Origin: Parasteatoda lunata
Lineage: Eukaryota > Arthropoda > Arachnida > Araneae > Theridiidae
Length of the DNA stretch: 64,000 nucleotides
Assembly (NCBI GenBank): GCA_949128135.1
Contig: OX421971.1
Span: forward strand, 51,008,630 to 51,072,629
Direction of reading: 5' to 3'
In this document: one piece after another, positions 36,501-47,806 of the stretch
Numbering within the stretch: position 1 is the stretch's first letter
Layout: each line of letters opens with the position of its first letter
Program-made: the position numbers and the translations under genes
The notes under the pieces: generated by a model
Seen by the model: only the letters and a program-made list of their open reading frames with translations
The model's database searches: none
Told to the model about the DNA's origin: nothing

Positions 36501-36829
36501 AGAAAGTTAGCAGGATTCATAAATAATTTCCACATCTTAATTTATTCCATTTCTAAAATTTTTTTTGTAGAAGAAATGTAGGCATTACAAGATATATTTT
36601 CAGTTTGCTTCAGGTTGTGGAATTACTGTCGTTTTAAAATTGGAGAGCCTTAACCTCTAAGACCCTCAGGCTTACAATGGAAGACAGAAGAAATAGTTTT
36701 TATTAGGAGGAAACAGCCTCTACATCTATAGTTGTGAAAGGCGTTTTCAAAGTAGAACACCACTGTAAAAATTATAAAAAAAAAAAGAAAGAAAACAAAA
36801 CTTTTTTAAAGAAATTATTACCGTATTGT

Positions 36830-37680
36830 TCTCCTGAAAAAGTAAAATCGTCTATTTGTTACCCAAATAGATTTACTTTTTATTGTTTAATTATTGGAAA
36901 AAAGAAGTTACATGCGGCCGATGACGCCAATTTCAGTCAAGTGAGCCTAATTTTTATTCCAGCAAATCAATTTAAAATAATTTTAGAACTTATTAAGCAA
37001 AATAAAATTAATTCTATTGCGACTTTTGATTTCCTGGATCTCTTCAATAAAATTCCCCTTTCTAAACTAAAAGTTGATTTTTTGAGTTATTATACTATGA
37101 TTATAACAATATCCTTAATTGCGATTTTGATTATTGGGAAATTCTAATTAATATTTGTCTTTTTAATAATTATCTTTGCAATAGAGAACCTATTTTTGTT
37201 CAAATTGATTGAATACCACAAGAGTCTAATTTTTCATCTCTCTTAGCTGACTTATTTTTACATTATTATGAGAAAAATTATACTCTTTATATCATATTTG
37301 TTTTTAGCTTTATTGCTGATTTAATTATCTTTAATTTTCAAAATTATACAGTTTTGTTAAATATATTTAACCCGAGGAATTCATATTCCTTCGTAATCAT
37401 GACGATAATATTCATTTCAATTTTTTGGATTTTATTTAGGTATTAAAAAAGAAGAAAATATTTGCATTGTTGATTTATACGATAAAAAAATGATTTTAAA
37501 TTTAATATCAATAAACTAATTATATGGAATTCTAATATTTCTAAAAGCAATTATTTAAATACTATTTTTAATCAAATGAATTGAATTAAAAGAATTTATA
37601 GTAATGTTTATTTAATTATCCAAAAAGCAAATAGACAAACTCTTAGAAAATCTGATTAAAAACAACGGATATCCAACAAA
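36830..37680 (+). pseudogene. Decayed Penelope-like reverse transcriptase
   Basis: A 137-codon opening (36734-37147) includes SIATFDFLDLFNKIPLSKL, the reverse-transcriptase block with the first catalytic Asp. After a frame change, IPQESNFSSLLADLFLHYYE follows at 37213, then FSFIADLII at about 37303, where the YxDD signature has become F-I-A-D. Further on are ICIVDLYDKK near 37463 and a block with IFNQMN and IKRIYSN near 37569-37602. The order and the late YDKK motif fit Penelope-like elements. Stops and frameshifts are frequent, and the GIY-YIG endonuclease part was not recognised. The copy is dead. Confidence 0.6.
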
Positions 37681-37924
37681 TATAACTAAATTCTATATAA
37701 AATCATTGAGTTAATTGTATCTTATAATTATTAATAAATTTATTCAAAATTTCTTCGTTAACTTAATTTATATTTTTACCGCGTACAAATTCGGGCAAAT
37801 CTTATGCTAAAAATCTTCTAATATTGAATAAAGATTTTTTTAAAAGAATTTTTTTTAAGTAAATGCTAATAATTTCTCTAAAATTATTGATGTTGTATAA
37901 TTAAAATTCAACCTTATTAATTTT

Positions 37925-38225
37925 ATTTTATTTTATAACTGTCATTGAACAGCCGACCCAAATTTGAGTATATGACTACTAATGTTCAACTCCGTAGCCT
38001 TTTAATTTTTACCCCAATCCAGAAGACAAGCAAACTACTGGTTCAGTACGCCCTAGAGGTATTGATTTGTTATGAGAACTTGGAAGACTTTGTGACCTCA
38101 ACAGATTTAACGTGCACCAGTCATTATTTAATATACGAGATTTCTCACCGTTCGGTTGGATTCAAACTCCTGTTTTCCCGAACTCAAGTCCAAGACCCAA
38201 CCAAACAGGCTATCAAGGCCCTAAA
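37925..38225 (-). mobile_element. tRNA-derived SINE, minus orientation
   Basis: Head near 38160-38225: GGATTCAAACTCCTG read in reverse is a B-box variant. The middle matches the reverse complement of the intron SINE at 17272-17692 (CTAGAGGTATTGATTTGTTA). The 3' part (37935-38030) matches the tail of the SINE at 4380-4795. It therefore links two SINE types. The 94-codon plus-strand opening across it is not a gene. Confidence 0.65.
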
Positions 38226-38442
38226 CTAATTAATTATAAATTTTGAATCATTCAGTTTAATATTATTGACTTGCGGATAAAATTGAGCGAGCTGATGGCA
38301 AGATTATATTTTTTCCTTAATTTTTTTAAAATTTTAATTTTATTTTACTTATTGAATATTTTTAAAAAAATATTTTATTTCAATAATTTTTCTTCTTCTC
38401 TCTTCATAAATTTTTATATTTTTTTCACGTTTTCTCTCTCTT

Positions 38443-38529
<87 letters not shown>

Positions 38530-39384
38530 GTAGGAATTACATTAAATGGAATAGAAAGCATTACGATTGACTTATGCGCAGTAAAGCAGTTTTTGTTTCA
38601 AGACTTTTGACATAAGGTAACATATATTTTATAAGGGTCATTCTCACTATGTTGATCCCTTACAAGTTACAATGTACTTCATCCTTGTAAAGACTTGTAA
38701 ATATTTTTTTGGGGTGGAAAGTCTCTTTTAGAATGTACTTAATAATAAAATTAGTATAAAATAATAAAGATTAGGATTATTATTTGCCAATTTTTATTCG
38801 ATTTATGTAATTAAAATATAGCTATGCGTCGTACCCTCATTTGTTATCACTGTTGAAATAAAATAAGGAAAAAAATGAATGTAAGAAAATAGCTTATTAG
38901 TTACTGTTTTAGCTAGTTACCTTTTAGCGTATTAAAATATAGAATGTAGAAAATCAATTTTAATTTAAATTTTTGTAAAAAAAATATTGATGAAAAATTA
39001 TTTTATTTGCATTTTACCTCACAACAATGCATTAAATATCTACAAAAGAATAAATTTTAATGAATTTAGACTAATATATTTCGTCATATAAGACTAGCAT
39101 ATTTCGTCTGGTATCTAAGTAGACCTGTCTACTTAGCTGTTACAACTCTAAGTGAAAACTCAAAAACAAGTTAAAGTTGAAAAAAACAAAACAAAACATA
39201 GTGAGATTTTATACACTGTTCTGGTTTTAACTGGATAATTTTTAGCCTCAAACCACAGTTACCATTCAATATACTCCTATTTCCTACATTTATTATTATT
39301 TCTGACTTTAAAAACTAAAGTTGAAAAGACTTTTTCACATAAATAGGTTGTCAAAAAGTCCTTTAAGTGTCTCAGTGCAGTTTT
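38226..39384. other. AT-rich DNA, no gene seen
   Basis: Apart from the microsatellite at 38445-38526, nothing is recognised. Openings on either strand around 38271-38570 are products of the TA repeat. Confidence 0.45.
38445..38526. repeat. (TA)n microsatellite, about 82 bp
   Basis: Uninterrupted TA dinucleotides. Similar shorter tracts lie at 28761-28787 and 53658-53693. Confidence 0.97.
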
Positions 39385-39488
39385 TGCAATAGCTGGATAG
39401 TCCGTGATTAAGATACTTGGTCAGCATCCACGGCAAGGTGCCCACAAGTGGGACGCGGCCAATGGGTTAAGAAACGCTGCTTTACAAA
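39385..39488. mobile_element. Possible hAT-type transposon end
   Basis: The GC-richer stretch GGCAAGGTGCCCACAAGTGG through AATGGGTTAAGAAACGCTG resembles a subterminal region plus an outer end CAGCGTTTCTTAACC read on the minus strand. The partner end was not identified with confidence; a weak candidate is 35577-35600. Confidence 0.35.
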
Positions 39489-39699
39489 CATGCCGAAATC
39501 AAAGAATAAAAACAACACCTCAACTTTTTTTACCAGTCTCTAAACAAACTGTAGCCATCTTTTCATAAAGGTTGTGGCTATCTCCCTCTCCCGAAAATCA
39601 GAATTTGTTGAAAAAAGGAGTTTGTTTGCGCTAACTTTAATATTTATTAGTTCTTTGCAAAAGGATAATTAGATTATCTTAGATGACTTCATTTAGGTA

Positions 39700-39733
39700 T
39701 GTAAAACCCTAACCATTAAATCAAAAGTTTTTC

Positions 39734-39770
<37 letters not shown>

Positions 39771-39782
39771 ACATTACATAGT
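39700..39782 (-). mobile_element. Short end fragment of the palindromic family
   Basis: ACCATTAAATCAAAAGTTTT, TCGAGAG, a 30-base poly-T and GCACATTACATA match the outer right end of the element at 10080-11224. Only about 80 bp remain. Confidence 0.5.
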
Positions 39783-40804
39783 TGAAAAATGGTCTTGACA
39801 TATTATTTGGTAAAGAGATAGTGCATGCATGAAAAGGAACACGATATGTGAGAGTGCAATTTAATGAAGGTCAATCATATGACAGATTCGAGACAAAGCA
39901 ACAAATACCACGTATAAAAATTTGAAAATGAATATCATTTTGGGAAAATTGACTAGTCAATTCATAGAGCAAACCGCTATGATAGAGCATATAAGATACA
40001 TTTATTTATTATTTTTAAAAATAATTTTTAGTTCGAAAAATATTTTTAAATTGAACGAAGTAATTTAAAGAAAATATTTATGAATAAATATCCCAGAAAC
40101 ATAAATAGAAGACATGATGGTGAAAAAATTTAGAAACCTTATAGATAAGAAACGGTTAAAGGTTAAAAGAGTTTCAGTTGGAAGCAAATCCAAGTAATAT
40201 AGTAAAGATAGATTTGGTATAGATATTTTCTTAATATCAATACGTAAGTTGCTTTTTTCAAGAAAAGGTATCCCAAGCTTTTGCATTTTGAAATTTGTGT
40301 TTAAAAATTTCTCTAAACTACAAGCTACAAACATTATCTTTTATGTAACTCTTAAAAAATTAGGTGAGTTTCATATCCGTTTAATATATTTCGAACTAAC
40401 ACTCACTTGATGTAGTGAATTTTTGTACATGGATGCATAGGTTTCATACACAATTTTGAAAGTCAAATGCTTTTCAATTCTAATGTCTTAGACATCTTTA
40501 TATCTTGCTCGTACAGCTATATTTTCAGTTGCAGAAATAAGGTCAATAAGGCCGAAGAGTAAGATAAATTGCCCCTCTCAACAAATAAAACCCTCTAAAA
40601 CCAAAAACTTTGCTAAATGAACGAGATTTGACGTTTTTAATATAATTAAGAAAACTCTAACGTCAGAAGTTATAAAAATCTGGATTCTGCAACTTATACA
40701 TCATAGAACAGGTGAAGGTAGGCCGAAACGTATAAATGGTCAGATAACTAATAAAATATTTTCAAAAGTTATTCAAATAAAATGGATCAGAGATAACGAA
40801 AACA

Positions 40805-41122
40805 TATATATTTTTTATTATTTTTTTAATGGCGGGCACTTGGAACTATTGTCCATTGGCCACAGAAAGTGCCAGAACTGCTAACTCTCTTTTCGTTACT
40901 CAGTGGGCACCTGTGGCGAAGCCACGGCGGTGGAGCAGCGTCGCCCACGTCATACTACCACAACCCGTTTATAGGGCGGGACACATTCACACACAAAGGA
41001 GAAAGGACATAGAACACAGATAGAGAGAAAGAAACATCCATGCCTTGCCCGGGATTCGCGCAGAACCTTTCTGATGCAAGGACGCTTCCCTGCCTCCTAC
41101 ACAGGCCGGTCGGCCACGAAAA
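40805..41122 (-). mobile_element. GC-rich tRNA-derived SINE, minus orientation
   Basis: Read on the minus strand from 41122: GTGGCCGACCGGCCTGTGTA, an A-box like that of tRNA-Leu/Ser, then GGTTCTGCGCGAATCCCGGG as the B-box region. A body follows to about 40829 and an A/T-rich tail (TTAAAAAAATAATAAAAAAT) to 40805. Its base composition is far richer in GC than the surroundings. The 64-codon plus-strand opening in it is antisense to the SINE. Confidence 0.65.
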
Positions 41123-42137
41123 CATATTAAATTGGTATATAATTCATAAAATATTTTTATGATTTATTAATCTAAAAAAAGATCATAGAAATAAATCGAA
41201 GCAATTTAAAATGCTATTCAAAGAGCTTTAAATTATAGAAAAAAATAATAAGTTGGCATTTTGGTTCAAAGACTTAAATCTCTTTTTTTTTCAATTTTTC
41301 TTTTATCTTTACTCAGTATTTTGTCTGTCCTTATCACCACGAAACGCTGGTTTGAATCTATTATAACTCCAGAACTGTTGACGATAGGGTTCCGAAGTTT
41401 GGATATGGACTACGTGGGGCAATGTTTAGCTCCCGGTCCTAAAAATGGTTTAAATATTTTTATTATTCCGTTCTAAAGAAAAGTTTGAAGGAAATTTTTT
41501 TTTTCGAATTATTTTAATATTAGCCATTGTTTTAAATGAAATTGTTAGCGATTCTATCTAAGATTTTAACGTACGTTCTATATTATTTAATTATTTTTTT
41601 ACACGTTTGGTCATCAAACGTGAATGGTATATAGATCAGAAACGTCATCAAATTAGCAGTTCTAAAATGTTTTAAAACCACGTGATTAGTGTATAGTTGT
41701 TCTTTTAAAACGTGATTCTAAAAAAAAATATGCAATGTTTCTCAAAGACTTTGAATTCTGAGCTGAATAAATCTGATATAAAATAATAAAAAAATTTTTT
41801 TTAAAAAAGTAACATTTCTACGTGTCTGTACGAAAAAGTAATAAATAAAATATTCCATGTAACTTATCATAAAAATCGAGTTCATATAATCTCGATCATA
41901 CTCTAGGTATTTTAAGTAAAGTTTTATCTGAAAACGTGTTGCAAGAATTTCTCATAAAATTTTTAAAGAAAGCAGAATAAATATAAGAAATTCTTTAAAA
42001 ATGTTTAAGAAATTCTTGCAAAAATTTTTATGTTAAACTTGAATATAATTCCTGGAAAATTGTATAAATATGAAATGAATATAATACCTAAAAAATTAGC
42101 AAAGACTTGAAACTATCTAAACTCGATTTTCTTTTAA
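41123..42137. other. AT-rich DNA, no gene seen
   Basis: A 71-codon opening at 41261-41476 shows no recognisable motif. Confidence 0.4.
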
Positions 42138-42566
42138 ATGACACACAATATCTTATTTATATATTTTTCGCGCAGACCCATGAAAATTTTTTTTAAAAAT
42201 TTATTATTCAGGCAAATGTGTCAGGCAATTACTAAGAACAAAAAAAAAAATGAAGCAGTTAAAGAATGTATGACAGTGAGTTTTGTATGTAATCAGATTA
42301 TTATAATGAGTTGTAAAGGTTTAAATGCTAGAGACATCCTAGAGAATAGAAATAAAGGAGAATTTGAAATGGCTGATAATTCATGGTTGTCAATTTTTAA
42401 TGAATGTCTTAAGGATTTGGTAACGTTATTTATGATGCATTTGGACGTGTTTAGATCTGTGTTAAGAGAACGAGAGATTTCTTATCAGCTGTTTATTGAC
42501 ATAAAGGAAAATAAAAACCAGTTACCAACTACAAACAGAAATCCAATTTTATTTATCAATTATTGA
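42138..42566 (+). CDS. Unrecognised 142-codon ORF, doubtful
   Basis: One of the two longest openings outside the protease gene and not part of a visible repeat. The N-terminal third is Phe/Lys-rich, as expected of chance sequence. The later part has mixed composition (MADNSWLSIFNECLKDLVTL and FRSVLREREISYQLFI) and could be a helical segment. An acceptor-like TTATTATTCAG precedes 42211, so an internal exon starting there is possible. I do not recognise a family. It may be a chance opening or the relic of a gene. Confidence 0.15.
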   Translation: MTHNILFIYFSRRPMKIFFKNLLFRQMCQAITKNKKKNEAVKECMTVSFVCNQIIIMSCKGLNARDILENRNKGEFEMADNSWLSIFNECLKDLVTLFMMHLDVFRSVLREREISYQLFIDIKENKNQLPTTNRNPILFINY

Positions 42567-44795
42567 AGTATTTATTTATCAAATATTTCATAATTAAAAT
42601 CAAGAAAGTGAATATTCCAAAACTAGTTTGTATTAAAATGTTTATCGTCATTTAAAAAATTATAATTGTATTAACCTTTATTTTTAAGTTTAAATAAGAA
42701 TATATCAAAATTACTAAAGCTAGTTTGCACACATTTTTATGGTTGTTGCATTGTGCAATGAATCGAGAAATGCTACAAGTGGAACAAAAAGCTTTAGGTG
42801 TAATACATTAAGCACTTAACATTTTTTAGGTTGATTCTGAATGTTTTCAAAATTTAATTATACTTTATTACACGATTATATGCACTTTGATTTTCTTTAC
42901 GTTTTTTAGAAAAGAGTTACAATTACTTTAAACGAAAATGTCGAAAAATCATTATGTTTTTCTGTTTAATTTGTTCAAAAATATTTCAAATTAAAAAAAA
43001 TTCTCGAAATATCTAGCTGATTGATAGTTTCGAGACTTGTATCAATTTTAACTGGTTAAATTGCAGATGCAAAAAGCAGAGTGGGCAAAAAGTTGAACAA
43101 ACTGAAAATTCTGCTACAATAATAAGCCATGCAAAAAAGCGGGTAAACCAACATTTCTGAAGTTCAAAAGATCATCGTGTTCACCTACAAACCCAGAACA
43201 CATGTGAGAAATATTGTTGAAGCGGAAAACATATCAATTTTACAATCACTATTCAAAATAATTTAGAGATCAAACTCAACACTTATTTGTTTTCTACCGG
43301 TCCAGTAGAACGTTATATAACTTTGTCTAAGATGTTCTAAGAAGTTTACAGAACTTCATTTTATATGATGTTGTTTCGTAAAATGAATAATAACACTTAA
43401 TGATAAAATATTTTTTATACACTCAATCAGTATATATTTAGATTTTGTTTTTAATAAAAATATAATAAAAATTCCTGAATTTTTTCTAAAGTTGAAGTGT
43501 TTTCTACTTTTTGTTCTAAAAATCGTTATTTTTTCTTATTAGAAACTATTACTATTATCTAGTATATTAACTATTATTAGTATATATTAACTATTACTAT
43601 ATCTAATAGTTTCTTATAAAAAAATTATTAGAAAGCTTTTAGAAACTTCAGAGATAAATGGCAACCGAATGATGCCGCTCACATACAACTAACAAAGTTA
43701 TATTTGAAACGTTATTAAAATTATTTAAGTCATTATAAATAATATGACGCACAAAAATACGTCCTTAATTTTGTAATAAATTGGGACATAATATAACAAT
43801 AGTTTATTAATTAATAAATTGATTATTATATGAAGATGTAATAAATAATTATTTCATCAATTATCGAACGCCATTGCTTAAAAGAAAAACTAGATAAAAT
43901 CCAGAAATCGCATATATGGTGCAAACTTCATTATTATTTTAATAAATTGACGTCATCGTAACGTCATTTATAATTGTGACGTCATTACTGAAATGTTCTG
44001 TTACCTGCATAGAGAATAAGTCTCTGTAACTGATTATTCCATAACTAAAAAAGAATGGACAATGAACTATTACTTTTTCTTCAAATTCATGCTTTTCAAA
44101 AATCATTTTAAAATTCATGAGCAATCTCAACAATCTACAATATAAATTTTAGCATAAACATTCAAAAACTGCCTGAACGACATGTTAAACTTTCATAAGA
44201 TTCCTTACATCTTTTTCATTTACGTCACATTCTAGGTTGCAACTTGCTTTCAAGGTAAGCGATGCAAGGAAAGAATTTTAAAAAGCACAGATTTCAGTCG
44301 ATTCATCAAGGAATATTTATTGCCAAGGCATTCAAGAGATCCTCCTTCCATCAAAGTGACATTTTTGACGAGTTTTTGTGGCACTCCACCCTTGGTGTGG
44401 GAAGATAGAGGTCAAATACTATGTCCTACATACTTCCACGTAAAGTTTATAAGGCAAAAATCAGTATTTCTCAGCAGTTTGAAATCATTTTACAGTGTAA
44501 AACAGTTTCTTCTTAAGATTTCTATACACTGTAGAAATTTTAGAGCGTATCAACCTTAATATTGTGCGAAGTTTAACTAGATTAACGACGAAAATTAATT
44601 CTTCTTTAATTTGATTGTATATCTCACACGTGATATCATATGATTAATCTCTAACTGCAGTGTGGTTAGGTTTAACACCATATTAAGGTTGCAGTAAATT
44701 TGCTATTACGGTTTAGATACTGATGTTGAGGCTCACTGTTGAACCAATTTTTTAGAAAAAGTAAATGTAGAACCCAAAAAATTTAATAATTATAA
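42567..44795. other. AT-rich DNA, no gene seen
   Basis: A slightly GC-richer stretch at 44300-44460 opens on the plus strand (44320-44559) without a known motif. Nothing else is supported. Confidence 0.4.
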
Positions 44796-45488
44796 AATAA
44801 ACGGACTAAACTGAATAACTAAATAATAACTCCTGAATAATCTAAAAATCGAATATATGCACGTTCTGGAACTCAATCTTGGTTGTTCGAGAGAGTGACC
44901 TCAAATATACTAATTAATTAGTGCAGACAATAATTTAAGATAGAAAATTTGAGCGAGATCAGTTGAATAGTTTCCGATAAATCGAATTTTACAAATATGA
45001 CTTTTTTAATATTCGATTTCTCAGAAACGATTCGAATTTTGTGTTTTGCCTCGTAAAATTATATTCATTAAAATGATGTAAAAAATTTATAACTTACAAT
45101 ACAGAACGTTTCTGACTATTGTTAAATAAAATAACTAAAAAAAAGCATTAAAAATTTATGAAATTTTTTTTTTTTTTGCTTTAGGATCTTTTCTTAAGTT
45201 TTAGGAACATTTTTTCAATTTTCTTAAAAGGGTCGAGAGCTATGACGAAGTACACAAAAAATAAAATAAACATTAAGGGGTTCAAACTTTGGACCGCTCT
45301 AGGGGTTGAAAATCCAAATATATCTGAAAAAAAGGTATGTTTATTCAGAAAAGTATGCTTTTGTGTCCGATTTTGTAACATAAAATATCATCTGCCACAC
45401 ACCCCTTTGAACCATTAAGATTGAGTCCTAGAACGTGAAGATTCCATCATTAGATCAAAAGTTATTTCGGGAGGTCAATTTTTTTGTA
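44796..45488. mobile_element. Palindromic element, copy 3, internally deleted
   Basis: The right arm is well kept: AAGTATGCTTTTGTGTCCGA, TAGAACGTGAAGATTCCATC, ATTAGATCAAAAGTTATTTC and GGGAGGTC, ending near 45488. The left arm keeps GTTCTGGAACTCAATCTTG and CTCAAATATACTAATTAATTAG but then jumps from AGTGCAGACAATAATTTAAG to the inner TTTGAGCGAGATCAGTTGAA. It has therefore lost about 300-400 bp of the left arm. Confidence 0.7.
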
Positions 45489-47806
45489 CCCTTTATTTCA
45501 TGTAGATTTGAAGTTTTTAGAAAGATTGATCTCTAAATTACTATATTATACCTAAGACTACGCTTAATAATTTTAATAAACCCAATTTTTATTTTAATTT
45601 TTTTTTAGAAATACTTAAACTTGAAATGAATTTGTACGAATAAGATTGAAAACAAGCAATGAAGCATATTATCCATGACATAATTTAGCATTCACAACAG
45701 AATTTGATTTTAATTGGGTACTTGCAACTAGAGAAGAAGTAATTATGCCTATTTATGTAACTTTAATCAGATTTAACTGAATACCTGATAGCGACGTCGC
45801 GCGTGTTATGTTGAAACTGATTGGCTTCTGAAATGATGTCGAGTCGGCTCATCACTCGAATAAATGATAAGCACCTGAATAACTGAAAAAAAACTATATT
45901 TTCAAAATTTTTTTTCTTAAAATTGCTTATAAATAATTAATTTTTAATAATTAATAATTTTAATAATTAATTTTTTAACACTTTAAATAAAAATGCTTAT
46001 ATTTACAACAATTTATAATATGTTTTATAATAGTTTTTTAAATTTTCAAATAATTACAGTTTATTTTATATTTAAAACTACTCAGTCCCTCTGAAACGAA
46101 TTAATACATCATGCAAAATTTTGCTGTAGTGATAAAATAACTATATTCATTCAGTTGAAATTAATTCAGAATTTAAAATAATTAGTATGCAATATTACAT
46201 AAGGTAACAACAATTTGTATAATTTGATGAATATTCTATATATACAAAGCAGAATGTTTATATGCATGTATGTAACATATACAAATTCGCAATTCTCAAC
46301 CGATCTGCACCGAGTTGACATCGAATAAGAGCATTATGGTAAATGTTACTTAAATAATCTTTATTTCGAAGAGATGAACTTCTAAAAACATGTGTTGATT
46401 AATCTGATAACATAAAGCTACCAAGAAGGGCAACAAATAATAAAAAATTGAATTGTTTGAGCTTAATTTATTGTGTCGGTATATGTCTTTCAGTTTTGTA
46501 CAGGATTTCATAGTGTTGATTAATACCGATTTATAAATCATTTACTTTTTTTTCACCCGTAAGGATAACGGATCTTCAACGGAGTTTGATAATAAATTAA
46601 TAGTATCTAAAAACGTATATATTTAAAATAAAATATTAAAGTTTAGCACAAAAGAAAAATTTAAATGAAATTTATTTTTCTTCTCTATTAGTTTTTTTTA
46701 AAAATATATTTAATTTTTCTTATAAGTTGAAGAGTAAGTTTTTTTACGGCTAGGTTAGGTGTCGACAAAGATTACAAAATTTTTCCTCGAAAAAGTTGTT
46801 TAAAATTGAAGTTGAGTATAATATTGAATTTTTATTCCAAAACTGAAATTTTATTCCTTGCTTTGCAAATCAATTAGGATTTGAAATATTTTTAAAAAAA
46901 GGCACGCACAGATAACAAAGCTAGAAAAAGGCTGTGAAATATTTAGTATCATTATTGGATTTTATTAATTCTGAGGTAAAATGACCTATTGACTATATAG
47001 TGGCGAACTTACGAATTAAAGGTAAGAAGTACCAACGGAAAAAAACAAATTCCTTTAGAGGAATTTTTTTTCTCAAAATTATTTCTTTCAATTTCTCAAA
47101 ATCAAAACAAAAAGTTGTGTAATCATTATTTAAGCAAAACTATTCTTAGCGATTGTTCAAATGATTACAGCTTTATGTCAAATTTTCCGAAAAAAAAAAT
47201 AAAAAAGTAAATAGAATAAGCAAAGCTCAAAGAAAAGAATAAAGAAAAAAAACAACAATAAAGATTTAGCAATAGCGAAAATTAAAACAAAACTGTATAT
47301 ATAAATATTATATTACTTTAAAAAAATTACTTTTTTAAATAACAAAAGCCAAGTATAAATTCTTTTTACTTTTAGACAAAATAAAAGTGCTATGTTCCCT
47401 AAATACAATTGTTCCTTAAATTCACACGATTTGTTTTTTAAACATTTTAATTTTACAAATCAATTTATGTATTCCCAGCTGTAGCTAACACTTCCCACAA
47501 TTTAATGATTAATGTTTTTACGAAACAGTTAAAAAAAAGACAAACAGAATCGAACAATAGGTGAGTGTTTAACCTGTTGGGTATTACAAATAGATAGCAA
47601 AAAATGTGGGATAATTGTGATAATGATAGAGAAGAAAGAAATGCATGATATCGAGAGTGGTTCGACATTCATTCCGATCTGCCTAATTCTTTTTCCGCAT
47701 CAGTAGGTAGGTGTCTTGGCCTTGATTAGTCGGAAGGCAAAAGGACGAGGAAATGACCTGGATGAATGTCAAGGGCGGGGATGCGCTTTTACTTATTGCG
47801 AAAATC
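45489..47806. other. AT-rich DNA, no gene seen
   Basis: Contains poly-T/A runs and no supported feature. The last ~100 bp before the satellite (47700-47806) is GC-richer but shows no reading frame. Confidence 0.4.
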
